Positions 48,018 to 57,042 of a DNA stretch of 64,000 nucleotides are shown here, piece after piece (position 1 is the stretch's first letter; the number at the start of each line of letters is the position of its first letter). The notes beneath the pieces are model-generated. The model worked only from the letters and a program-made list of their open reading frames with translations. It searched no databases and was not told the DNA's origin. This stretch comes from DATFVA01 sp963721075 (GTDB taxonomy: Bacteria > Bacteroidota > Ignavibacteria > Ignavibacteriales > Ignavibacteriaceae): positions 200,189-264,188 of the forward strand of contig CAVRHV010000013.1 of assembly GCA_963721075.1 (NCBI GenBank), given 5' to 3'. Position numbers and translations under genes: made by a program.

Positions 48018-48680
48018 TTACTTGATCAGTCCGGTTTTGATAGCATAGCGTACAAGGCCGGGAACATCATTTATTCCCAGTTTCTTCATTATCTGCGAAC
48101 GATGGGTCTCCACTGTTTTAACGCTTATAAAAAGCTTCTCTGCAATCTCTCTTGTTGAGTTCCCTTCTGCTATCAGCTGCAGCACCTCCTTCTGACGGAA
48201 AGAAAGAACATCCTTCTGCATAAATATTTCCCCCGGTGATGAAGCGTGTTTCAGCCGCTCTCTGTACTCCTCAATCATCTCGCGGGGTATGGCGGGACTA
48301 ATATACACCTTCCCGTTCTTTATAGTATCGAGAGCCCGCTTTAGTTCAGTCGGAGCAGAATCTTTCAGCAGGTATCCGGATGCTCCCGTCTTTAATGCCT
48401 GAATAACATACTCTTCATCAAGATACATTGAAAGAATAACCACTTTAACGTCCGGAAAATCCTTTTTAATTAATTCAGCGGCCTGCAGTCCGTTCATTTC
48501 AGGCATTGCTATATCGAGAAAAACCATATCCGGTTTAAGTTCCCCGGTGAGCTTAACCGCCTCCCTTCCGTTATCAGCTTCACCAACTACCTCCACGCCA
48601 TCAGAATTTTCAAGGAGAGATTTAATTCCCGCCCTTACCAGCTTGTGGTCATCAGCTAATATAACCCTTAGTAAATTCAT
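48018..48680 (-). CDS. NarL/FixJ-family response regulator with LuxR helix-turn-helix
   Basis: 220 residues. Receiver with Asp56 in VFLDIAMPEMNG, Thr/Ser in VVILSMYLD and Lys in YLLKDSAP; C-terminal LuxR-type helix-turn-helix (about 155-215) with LSFRQKEVLQLIAEGNSTRE and KTVETHRSQIMKKL. A DNA-binding transcription regulator. It starts 2 bp after the kinase gene to its right, which has the NarX-type HisKA_3 domain expected for this regulator class. Confidence 0.94.
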   Translation of the reverse strand: MNLLRVILADDHKLVRAGIKSLLENSDGVEVVGEADNGREAVKLTGELKPDMVFLDIAMPEMNGLQAAELIKKDFPDVKVVILSMYLDEEYVIQALKTGASGYLLKDSAPTELKRALDTIKNGKVYISPAIPREMIEEYRERLKHASSPGEIFMQKDVLSFRQKEVLQLIAEGNSTREIAEKLFISVKTVETHRSQIMKKLGINDVPGLVRYAIKTGLIK

Positions 48681-48682
48681 GT

Positions 48683-51220
48683 TTACACCCGGCAGCTTGC
48701 CATTATAATTGTTCCCGAACCTTTTATGGATTTTATAGTGAACTTACCGCCAAGCAGTTCAGCTCTTTCCTGCATGGTTATCAGCCCCAGACTCTTTCCT
48801 TTGACCGCCTTTTTCATAGCTTTTATTACATCGAATCCAATACCATCGTCTTCCACCGTAAGTACGACCGAACTTTTATTCTGGTATAATGATACCTTCA
48901 CATACCCGGCTTCGGCGTGTTTTGCAATATTAGTAAGCGCTTCCTGGCAAATACGGAATAAAGTTATTGAGCAATCCGGCGGAAGCACATCAGATATCCT
49001 GTTAATTTCGGTTTTCACCTGAATGCCGGTTCTTTGCTGAAATTTATCCACATACCAGCGCAATGATGCAGCAAGTCCCAGATCGTCCAATATGGCAGGA
49101 CGCAGTTCAATAGAAAGGTTCCTTACGACCGATATAGTATTCTCAACCAGTCTGGTGCAGTCGTCTATAATAGAATTTATCTCCGGTGAACCGGGATCCT
49201 GTTTTATCCGCTGCGCATCTATCTTGATGGCGGTCAATAGCTGTCCTATCTCATCGTGAAGCTCGCGCGAAATATTTCTTTTTTCAGTTTCCTGTATACT
49301 GATAAGTTTTGAAGAAAGGATCTTCAGCCGGTTCCTCGCCGCAGTAATTTGTTTAAATAACTTTTCCCGTTCCTGTTCCGACTTTTTCTTTTCCGACACA
49401 TCGATGAGAAAAGAAGAAATACCCATCGGCTGATGATATGAATCAAAGAGCGGAGCTGCAGAAATACTGATCTGAATTTTCTTTCCGTCTTTTTTGAGAC
49501 GGACAACTTCCCTGTCGGTAAAACTTCCCCCGTTCATAATTTTGCTTCTCAGTGCCAGGTGTTCTTCAATTTTATCAGCCGGCACAAACGGTACCGGTTT
49601 CCCCTTTACTTCTTCACTACTCCACCCGAACATTCTCTCAGCGGCGGGATTCCAAAGCTCTGTCTTTCCATCTTTATCAAGAGTGATCACTCCAAGCGGT
49701 GAATAATTTATCAGTGAACGAAGCAGTTCATTAAGTCGATGGTATGCAGCCTCAGCAGTTCTCTGTTCGGTAATATCGGTTATAAGCGCAAGGCCTCCCG
49801 TATAAATATCCTTATCATCAAAAACGGGAACGGCATTTACGGTCACCCACCTTTCCGCTCTGTCTCTGTGTTTCAGTCTGAACTTAAATTTGGCTTTCGA
49901 TCCTTCAATATTATCTCTGATATACGACTCAGCCCTGAACCGGTCCTCGTCAAATACAAACTCGGTCACGGGTCTGCCTATCAACTCATCAGGCTTGTAT
50001 CCAACGATATCCGCAAGTTTGGAATTCACAAAAGTAACTACCTGTTTACTGTCAATAAGAAGTATACCTTCATTGGCGTTCTCCACAATTCTGCGGTACC
50101 TTTCCTCACTCTCCTTTAGAGCATCCTCGGCAGCCCTCCGTTTTGATACATCGCGGGCTATACCCACTGTTATCTCCGGTTCACCGGTTATAACAAAACT
50201 CTCGCCTTCAATCCAGAGGTATTCACCTTTCTTATTGTGTACACGAAATTCAAGCATGCCCTTGGTCTGCCAGTCCTTCAGCAGGTGAAGATCATCCGGA
50301 TGAACCAGTGAATGCGGACCCAGATTCTTTATCTCGCTGAGAGTATAACCGAAAAGCTTTTCATAAGAAGGACTGATATAAAGATAACGTCCTTCCGAAA
50401 CCATCGAAATAAGCTCACTTGTGTTTTCAGCTATAAGGCGGAAACGCTCTTCCGTGCTGCGGTAAGACTTCTCAAAATTTACCCGTTCAGTGATGTCCAG
50501 GCATATACCCAGCAGACCGTCAGGTTTTTTACCATCTCTTTTTACAGGCACAAAGTAATTATCAAAGAACCTATCGGCAAAATTTGTACGACCGACTACA
50601 ACCTTACCGCTCATAACGCGCCTGAACGCTTCTGCCGCATCTATCACCTCACCGTTAGGCTGAGTGACCTCCGTAGAACCAAGTGTATCATAGAATGACA
50701 TACCGACCAGCTGACCGGGTTCCAGTCCTGCCTCCAACAATGCTTTTCCCTCCTGAAGCACAAATTTGCCCTCGCTGTCAAGTTCCAGCAGAACCATAGG
50801 AAGATTGTTTACAATAGTCTCCAGCTTCGAGGAAGAGTCGTTAGAGTTATGAACCAGCTGCGGCTGATAACTTTGCGCCGAAAGGACCTCGGTATCTTTC
50901 CAAACGATTAGGATTTTATCATCATCGAATTCCTCCGTACGGAGTCTGTTCAGGATAGAGGTACCGCTGTTAAAGCGGAAACGGAAATCGCCGCCGATGC
51001 CCGGATGCTGAAGCAGTTCAGAGAGTTTCCCCTTTTCTGACGGTATAATTATGTCGTACAAGCTGTTGTAACCGGGAGCTTCATCACGGCTGCCATCGCT
51101 TTCATTTCCATTTATGCCTGACGCATTGTTAGCGTAAAGTATGCTTCCGCTGCTGCGTTCCACGATTATACAGGGATCGGGATTGATGTCAATCAATCGT
51201 TGAATTTGATCGGTATGCAT
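48683..51220 (-). CDS. Multi-PAS sensor kinase of NarX type (HisKA_3)
   Basis: 845 residues, soluble. An atypical N-terminal PAS-like region (1-115) and four clearer PAS domains (about 132-250, 258-372, 378-492, 498-618) feed a HisKA_3 domain with phospho-His in ISRELHDEIGQLLTAIK and an HATPase domain with VEDDGIGFD and GLITMQERAELLGG. Two bases before the NarL-type regulator, with which it forms a two-component pair. Input signals unknown. Confidence 0.93.
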   Translation of the reverse strand: MHTDQIQRLIDINPDPCIIVERSSGSILYANNASGINGNESDGSRDEAPGYNSLYDIIIPSEKGKLSELLQHPGIGGDFRFRFNSGTSILNRLRTEEFDDDKILIVWKDTEVLSAQSYQPQLVHNSNDSSSKLETIVNNLPMVLLELDSEGKFVLQEGKALLEAGLEPGQLVGMSFYDTLGSTEVTQPNGEVIDAAEAFRRVMSGKVVVGRTNFADRFFDNYFVPVKRDGKKPDGLLGICLDITERVNFEKSYRSTEERFRLIAENTSELISMVSEGRYLYISPSYEKLFGYTLSEIKNLGPHSLVHPDDLHLLKDWQTKGMLEFRVHNKKGEYLWIEGESFVITGEPEITVGIARDVSKRRAAEDALKESEERYRRIVENANEGILLIDSKQVVTFVNSKLADIVGYKPDELIGRPVTEFVFDEDRFRAESYIRDNIEGSKAKFKFRLKHRDRAERWVTVNAVPVFDDKDIYTGGLALITDITEQRTAEAAYHRLNELLRSLINYSPLGVITLDKDGKTELWNPAAERMFGWSSEEVKGKPVPFVPADKIEEHLALRSKIMNGGSFTDREVVRLKKDGKKIQISISAAPLFDSYHQPMGISSFLIDVSEKKKSEQEREKLFKQITAARNRLKILSSKLISIQETEKRNISRELHDEIGQLLTAIKIDAQRIKQDPGSPEINSIIDDCTRLVENTISVVRNLSIELRPAILDDLGLAASLRWYVDKFQQRTGIQVKTEINRISDVLPPDCSITLFRICQEALTNIAKHAEAGYVKVSLYQNKSSVVLTVEDDGIGFDVIKAMKKAVKGKSLGLITMQERAELLGGKFTIKSIKGSGTIIMASCRV

Positions 51221-51313
51221 ATGATTACCACATTTTTACACGGTTAATTTACGCATTGTAGGGGAACAGTAAAAGTCAACTTTATAACCGTCTATTTCAT
51301 AGTAACATTAGTA

Positions 51314-51425
51314 CCCTATGTCATTTCGAAGGAGTCTTCGACTGAGAAATCTTTAGTCCTGCTCCCCTATGTCATTTCGATGGAGTCTTCGACTGAGAAA
51401 TCTTTAGTCCTGCTCCCCTATGTCA
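51314..51425. repeat. Tandem 51-bp palindromic repeats, left part of interrupted array
   Basis: Two full units (51314-51364 and 51365-51415, one AAGG/ATGG difference plus minor) and the first ten bases of a third. Each contains CGAAG-GAGT-CTTCG, a perfect small hairpin, inside ATTTC...GAAAT arms, as in REP-type elements. The third unit stops after GTCAT, where unrelated sequence begins. Related copies occur at 3865-3905, 52172-52249, 52431-52457 and 58338-58364. Confidence 0.88.
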
Positions 51426-52171
51426 TCGGGGAAAAAGAGAGAAAAACAGGGAAAAGGGAGAGAGAGAAAAACAGCAAGGAAAGAAGAGAAAAGGAAGACA
51501 GAAGGAAACAGAGAACAAGAGAGGGAAGAAAAGGAACAAAAGAACAAGAGAGAGGAGGCGGAGCGGAGGAAACAAAACAAGCAGAAAAGAAGAACAGAAG
51601 CAGAGAAAAGGCAAGCGGAGCAGAGGAAGAGAGAAAAAGGAGGAAACAAAAAGACAGGTATATATGTTATATGAACGGAAAGGATCATAGTATACTACGG
51701 AGAACGGAAAAGAAATAGGAAGGCAGCTTAAGACCGTATATCGTCCCAGCAAAAGGACGAAACCCAGGGCAGCCACTGTAGATGGCCTATACAGCAGCAA
51801 GTACTGAAGTGACTGGGAAACTAAAGATCCAGAGATGTGTGAACATATACAAAGGCAAGGAAAAGGTAAGGCAAAGCCAAAGAGACAGAAGCAAGAACTG
51901 AGAGAAAACAGCAATACAAGACGAAAGAGCAGGGAAGAAAAAAAGGTGGGTAGGGAAGCTAAATATGGCGAACTGAAGACACAAACAGAGGAAGAGTAAG
52001 GATACCTACGGACAAGGAGAGAAAAGCCGCGAATGTAAAGGAGACGAATACCAAAACCACAAATGCACGGAAGGATACGGTCGAAAAACAAAAGAAGAGC
52101 ACATAAGGAGGCGTCAGAAAAGAAAAGTTAAGATGGTAACAAACCAAAAATTATAGCAACATGACTAACGC
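51426..52171. other. About 746-bp strand-biased insert with a 232-base T-free tract
   Basis: The region lies between the broken third repeat unit and the next repeat. From 51427 to 51658 the plus strand has no T at all and is mostly A and G. The remainder has T but remains purine-rich. A structured part is visible at 51741-51817: TCGTCC/GGACGA hairpin with an 8-base loop, then CCCAG (51763-51767) pairing CTGGG (51813-51817) and CACT pairing AGTG inside it. A long minus-strand frame (51423-52091) exists but its Phe/Leu/Ser/Cys composition simply mirrors the base bias and no start signal supports it. Origin and role unknown. Confidence 0.8.
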
Positions 52172-52249
52172 CATTTCGATGGAGTCTTCGACTGAGAAAT
52201 CTTTAGCTGCTGCCTATGTCATTTCGAAGGAGTCTTCGACTGAGAAATC
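52172..52249. repeat. Palindromic repeats, right part of interrupted array
   Basis: One unit missing its first few bases (from 52172) and one fuller unit (52213-52249), spaced 48 bp. The second ends exactly at the stop codon of the 1232-residue kinase (52250-52252). Same CGA(A/T)G(G)-type hairpin core as the left array. Confidence 0.85.
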
Positions 52250-55200
52250 TTATAATGAGAAGGTAACGCGGGCTGTTGTGCCGTTGCTGTTTTGCAGCTG
52301 AAGAGTTCCGCCCAGCTGTTCGATAAGTGTTTCGACGAGCTGCAGTCCCAGAGAATCATTTGTTCTGTAGTCTCCTTCAGGCAGACCGATGCCGTTATCT
52401 TTTACAACCAGTTCGTAAGTAATGCCGGGAAGATCTCTCCCTTCGGTCGGGATGACAGAGACTTCGGGCGGGGTGGAAGGCGCTTTCCGGATTGCGACAT
52501 AAATCTCTCCGCTATTGCGTCCCTTAAAGGCATGCTTATACGAGTTAGAAGCCAGCTCATTAATTATCAGGCCCAGCGAAATTGCACTGTTGATATCAAA
52601 TGAAATATTATCTATTTCAACCTTCGTCGTAATATCGTTACCTTTTATTCCATAAGATATCATAAGGTTATTCAGCAGGTCGCGCACGTAGCCGTCAAAG
52701 TTGATGTTGAAGAGATCCTTCGACTGGTAGAGCTTCTCGTGTATCAGTGCCATTGAACGTATCCGGTTCCTGCTCTCGTCGAAAATTTCCTGTGTCTGCT
52801 TGTCGGGTATGGAATGTGACTGCAGGCTGAGCAGACTGGAAATCACCTGCATATTATTCTTTACGCGATGGTGTATTTCCTTCAGAAGTATCTCTTTCTC
52901 TCTCAAAGATTCACTCAGCTCATTCTCAAATTTTACCTGTTCAGTGATATCGATATTGACCCCCCGAATACCGATAACATTATTATCAGAATCACAAATA
53001 CAGGTCGAGTGAGATTCCACCCAAACAACCGATCCGTCTTTTGCTATCCATCTGTATCTCTGCATAGACGACTTGTTCTCCCGGTATTGTGTAGTAAGTC
53101 TCGTCAAAACAGACTCAAGATCATCCGGATGAACAACCTTCCTGGTAAACTGAGGATCGTTCACCCACAGTTCAGGTTTATACCCAATTAGTTTTTCAAC
53201 GTACCCGCTTATGAAGGATATCTTTCGCTCGGTCGAGTTCGGCTGCCCGTATACTTCCCAGACGACTCCCGGAATATTCGCAATAAGGTTGTCAATCCTC
53301 ACACGCTGCAGCTCAAGCTGACTATAAAGCTTCACGCGCTCTGTCTCAATCCGCTTCCTCTCAGTTATATCGCGCGATATTCTGACCGTAACTGCCTTGC
53401 CATGATAATTTACCCTGAGACTGCTGCTCTCAACCCAAACGAATCCGCCGTTCTTTTTATTATAGCGAATTTCAATTATCGGACGGCGCGAATAATCCTG
53501 CAGAAGATGACGGTCTTCCTTATACACAAGGTCGCTCGGACTAATTTTCCCGATCAGCTCGTCGGCGCTGTAACCGAGTTCTCTGATCAGCGCGGGATTA
53601 GTATAAATAAAAATTTCATTCTCATCGAGAAGCGATATAAAATCATTAGAATTCTCGGTAATCAGTCGGAACCTCTCTTCTGATTCCCTAAGGTCCCTCT
53701 CAATCTTCTTTCTGTATTTAATCTCCTGCTGCTGAAGACGTATAGTCTGCTCAAGATTCTTATTCAATTCACCAATCTGCCGGAACAGTGAAGCATTATC
53801 AATTGCCATTGCCGCACGCAGGGCAATATCCTCGGCAAACCTGAGATCATCTTCATCATATTCCAGATCAGATTCTGCAGTACACAAAGTTATCGCTCCC
53901 AGCACCCTGCCGCGTACCTTTAAAGGCACAATCATGATCGATCTTATCCCCAATTCTTTAAAGATCACCATCAATTCTTTTTCTTTTATATTCCTGCGCA
54001 GGAACTCGTCGCTGATCTGCGAATACAACTCTGACCTGCCCGTACGAATAACATTATACACACCCTTAGGCTGATTCATTTCCGGCGGGTATTTGTTCCG
54101 CAGCTGCTCGGCAAATCGGATCTTTTCAGGATCCTTATGATACACTATCAGCCGTTCAATTCCGTCGCCTTTTGAAAGATCAACTGCAAACCAATCGCAC
54201 ATAGATGGAGTTAGAAGCTTAGCGAGAGAACGGATCGTATCAGTATAATCAAGCGAAGAATTAAGGATATAACTTGCTTCGGCCAGGTATTTGAGTTTGT
54301 CCTGAACGTCCTCTGCCTGGAACAAAGCTCTCTGCTCTCTTGCCAGAGCTTTTGAAAGACCGATTTCGTCCTTTTTACGTTGAGTTATATCAACCAGACT
54401 GGCAATTGTATATTTATAGGGCGAATCGTGATCGGCGAAGTTGGTTATCGAATAAACGTGAATCTGATCTCCGTTAAAGGTCCTCAGTTCATACTCCGTT
54501 TCAAAACGTTTTCCCCCTTCCGCCCGCACAACCAGAAGGTCCTGGAACTTATTATAAAAATCATCAGTCAGAAAACTACTGAGGTTCTTCATCAGGTTCT
54601 GCTTACTTTCTGCTTTAAACATCGCCACCGCCTGCGGGTTTGCGTCAACCAGTTTCAGTTTGTTATAGCATTCTCTTACAAATTCCGGATGCTCATTAAA
54701 ATACTTTCTGAAATTCTCAACACCCTTTTCCTTAAGCTCGTCCAGTAATTTAACTACCTCAGAATCATCTGATTCCCACATCGAAACAGCGGTAGATTCA
54801 AAGATACTTCTGTATCTGGTCTCACTTCTTTTCAGCTCATTTTCCGATTCAATTCTTTCTGTTATATCATCGGCTATACCTATTACCCTGGTTACCTTTC
54901 CCGAAGGATCCTTAACAGGGAATGCGCGCTCACGGAGATACTTCATCTTTCCGTCGGGTCTCATGATCCTGTAAGTATTGTCAGTCGATTTTCCTTTGAG
55001 CTGATTGACAATTGCCATTTTGGCCGCCAGCTGGTCCTCATCAAAAATATAGCTAAGGTAGGCACTAGGACTCTTGTAAATATTCTCAACCGGTTCGCCG
55101 AAAACGTTCTCGTAGGCGTTACTCATGTAGATAACTTCAGGTTTGGCAGGATTACTTACGTAGAAAACCTCAGTAAGATTCTCTATCAGGTGCTTAAAGA

Positions 55201-55948
55201 TAACCTCGTTCTCCTTCAGGCGTGCCATTGTTTCCTTGTTCTTTGTAACATCCCTTCCTATCGCAGAAGCGCCGATGATCTTCCCTGCCATATCCTTCAG
55301 AGGTGAAATAGTAAGCGACACCCATAAAATCCTTCCATCCTTCGTAATCCGTTTGGTTTCATAATGATCATAACGTTTTCCCTTTCTAAGTGCTCTTATT
55401 ATCTCCTTTATCTCATCCTTCTTATCCGGCGGAGCGATGATGTCAACATTTCTGCCAATAACCTCCTCGGCTTTCCAGCCATAAAGCTTTTCAGCCCCTT
55501 TATTCCAGCTGAGTATTTTTCCGTTAAGGTCCTTGCTTATTATATAGTCATCAGAGGATTCAATAACTGAAGTAAAAAGAAGACGCAGATAGTCGGCCGC
55601 AGAGTCCGGTTCAGCAGGAATAATTGTTTCAAGCCTGGCGGGTTTGCTGCCCAGGGTTATATCTTTTGCTTTAACAATGACGGTGATCTTTGTGCCGTCC
55701 TTTTTACGATGGTATATGCGCGACCGGCCGTTAAGCTTCTCGGGAGTATTTATTTCGTTAAGCGAATTATCGTAAAAGAGTACCGGCAGATTAAAAGAAA
55801 GCAGTTCCGATCGCGAATAGCCGTAAAGATCTGTTGATGATTCATTTACATCCAGGATCCGGAGACTATCGGGATCATATATAATGAGCGGAAGAGGGTT
55901 AAGATCAAACAGGGTTTTATAATCTATCCCGGTAGTAGTATTCATCAT
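52250..55948 (-). CDS. Very large PAS/GAF sensor kinase (HisKA_2 type)
   Basis: 1232 residues, soluble. Order: four PAS domains (about 8-115, 125-240, 247-370, 378-525; the fourth has a helical insertion before KLVDANPQAVAMF), a GAF domain (about 560-715), a coiled linker, two more PAS domains (about 745-865 and 880-1005), HisKA_2 with phospho-His in KEIHHRVKNNMQVI, and HATPase with INELASNSYKHAF and VVKDNGIGLPEG. A palindromic repeat is translated in frame inside the ATPase domain (about residues 1163-1174). No response regulator is adjacent; such kinases often signal to stand-alone receivers, two of which are encoded nearby. Confidence 0.92.
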   Translation of the reverse strand: MMNTTTGIDYKTLFDLNPLPLIIYDPDSLRILDVNESSTDLYGYSRSELLSFNLPVLFYDNSLNEINTPEKLNGRSRIYHRKKDGTKITVIVKAKDITLGSKPARLETIIPAEPDSAADYLRLLFTSVIESSDDYIISKDLNGKILSWNKGAEKLYGWKAEEVIGRNVDIIAPPDKKDEIKEIIRALRKGKRYDHYETKRITKDGRILWVSLTISPLKDMAGKIIGASAIGRDVTKNKETMARLKENEVIFKHLIENLTEVFYVSNPAKPEVIYMSNAYENVFGEPVENIYKSPSAYLSYIFDEDQLAAKMAIVNQLKGKSTDNTYRIMRPDGKMKYLRERAFPVKDPSGKVTRVIGIADDITERIESENELKRSETRYRSIFESTAVSMWESDDSEVVKLLDELKEKGVENFRKYFNEHPEFVRECYNKLKLVDANPQAVAMFKAESKQNLMKNLSSFLTDDFYNKFQDLLVVRAEGGKRFETEYELRTFNGDQIHVYSITNFADHDSPYKYTIASLVDITQRKKDEIGLSKALAREQRALFQAEDVQDKLKYLAEASYILNSSLDYTDTIRSLAKLLTPSMCDWFAVDLSKGDGIERLIVYHKDPEKIRFAEQLRNKYPPEMNQPKGVYNVIRTGRSELYSQISDEFLRRNIKEKELMVIFKELGIRSIMIVPLKVRGRVLGAITLCTAESDLEYDEDDLRFAEDIALRAAMAIDNASLFRQIGELNKNLEQTIRLQQQEIKYRKKIERDLRESEERFRLITENSNDFISLLDENEIFIYTNPALIRELGYSADELIGKISPSDLVYKEDRHLLQDYSRRPIIEIRYNKKNGGFVWVESSSLRVNYHGKAVTVRISRDITERKRIETERVKLYSQLELQRVRIDNLIANIPGVVWEVYGQPNSTERKISFISGYVEKLIGYKPELWVNDPQFTRKVVHPDDLESVLTRLTTQYRENKSSMQRYRWIAKDGSVVWVESHSTCICDSDNNVIGIRGVNIDITEQVKFENELSESLREKEILLKEIHHRVKNNMQVISSLLSLQSHSIPDKQTQEIFDESRNRIRSMALIHEKLYQSKDLFNINFDGYVRDLLNNLMISYGIKGNDITTKVEIDNISFDINSAISLGLIINELASNSYKHAFKGRNSGEIYVAIRKAPSTPPEVSVIPTEGRDLPGITYELVVKDNGIGLPEGDYRTNDSLGLQLVETLIEQLGGTLQLQNSNGTTARVTFSL
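52431..52457. repeat. REP-like repeat inside kinase coding sequence
   Basis: 27 bases that match the reverse complement of 58338-58364 at 25 positions. Translated on the minus strand as SVIPTEGRDL between EIYVAIRK and YELVVKDNG of the kinase. Confidence 0.85.
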
Positions 55949-56295
55949 AGGCAGCCCGGTTTACCTGTACTGGTAATGGTCAGTTTCAATAATTGTTAGT
56001 GATTACCGCAAGCTGAATGTTGAGATAAAGGCCAAATTAAACGTAGAATTAGGTTCGGCAGACATAACAACACTCAACGCGGAAATATAGAAAAGAAAGA
56101 AAATGAACTGCGTGAGAAATAGCACAAGAGACCGCTTGAAAGGTTAGATGCGAAGATACAATCTCCCGGCACTTCCTTTTTTACATTTTTTTGACAACTG
56201 CACTTCGCCAAATACTTATTTTCCGTATAAAACATTGCAAATATGTATGCGTATTTGCGTAAATTTACATCGGGAAAACTAACAAGAGGTATAAA
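55949..56295. other. 347-bp gap between divergent kinase and barrel genes
   Basis: No gene. TTGACA at 56192-56197 followed by TACTTA about 16 bases on could be a housekeeping promoter for the plus-strand barrel gene. The half nearest the kinase is featureless. Confidence 0.35.
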
Positions 56296-56907
56296 ATGAA
56301 ATCAATGTTCTCAGTTCTGCTAGTCTCATTAGTTCTTTTAATTCCTGATTTCTCATCCGGCCAGCCGGCTTTTCATCAGGGCAGCTGGGAGTTAAATTTA
56401 ACAGGCAGCTTAGGGAGTATAAACACTTCATACGACTACTCATCCCCTTATTACAGCAGCACACAATCCCAGGATTATAAATATTTTCAGATCGGGATTA
56501 TTCCGGGATATTATCTCACACAGGGTTTAGCATTCCAACCCGAAATAAATATCTTTGCTCTCGAAAAATCGAATCCCTCCTATATGCTTCTGGCAAACGT
56601 AGCCTATACGTTCACCATTGAGAAGTCTATGTTCTATCCTTTTGGTTATGTTGGATACGGTGTGTCCAATGCTTTCCAGATACCGGTAAATAATATCGGT
56701 ACATCAATTATGACGAATGATCTGGAGATAGGTGTGCTGAACCTTGGGGCCGGAGTTAAAACAAAATTAACCGAAAGCGTTCTCCTCAGAACAGAAATTA
56801 ACTACAGGAAATATTCCTATTCCCCCGACGAAGATCTGCCCGGAGCTACTTATAGTATGAATTTATCATCCATTGCGCTGGTATTTGGGTTTTCAGTTCT
56901 GCTCTAG
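56296..56907 (+). CDS. Small outer-membrane beta-barrel protein
   Basis: 203 residues. ATG with AGAGG eight bases upstream; signal peptide 1-22 ending SSGQ. The mature part has about eight amphipathic strands, GYYLTQGLAFQPEIN and a final aromatic-poor strand SIALVFGFSVLL, resembling the OmpX/OmpW-sized porin-like family common in Bacteroidetes. Function unknown. A strong terminator follows at 56942-56970. Confidence 0.75.
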   Translation: MKSMFSVLLVSLVLLIPDFSSGQPAFHQGSWELNLTGSLGSINTSYDYSSPYYSSTQSQDYKYFQIGIIPGYYLTQGLAFQPEINIFALEKSNPSYMLLANVAYTFTIEKSMFYPFGYVGYGVSNAFQIPVNNIGTSIMTNDLEIGVLNLGAGVKTKLTESVLLRTEINYRKYSYSPDEDLPGATYSMNLSSIALVFGFSVLL

Positions 56908-56941
56908 AAAGAGATCGTAAAATAAATTTAGCATCTTGAAG

Positions 56942-56970
56942 AAAACGGGTCATTGCGGCCCGTTTTTTTT
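56942..56970 (+). terminator. Rho-independent terminator after barrel gene
   Basis: AAAACGGG (56942-56949) pairs with CCCGTTTT (56959-56966) and continues into a T8 run. Confidence 0.92.
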
Positions 56971-57042
56971 ATGACATCACGGATAAGGAGCGGGAATTCT
57001 ATTACTTTGTGGGTAACTGAATCAAATATAAGGGAAGAGGAA

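Noticed and set aside
51423..52091. Minus-strand 222-codon frame in the T-free insert
   Set aside because: Its Phe, Leu, Ser and Cys content follows from the base bias (no A on that strand means few stop codons); no ribosome-binding site, no conserved motif, and overlapping frames are open too.
51426..52171. Group I/II intron, retron or CRISPR interpretation of the insert
   Set aside because: No domain V-like hairpin, no intron catalytic core words, no reverse transcriptase or Cas gene, and no regularly spaced identical repeats inside it.
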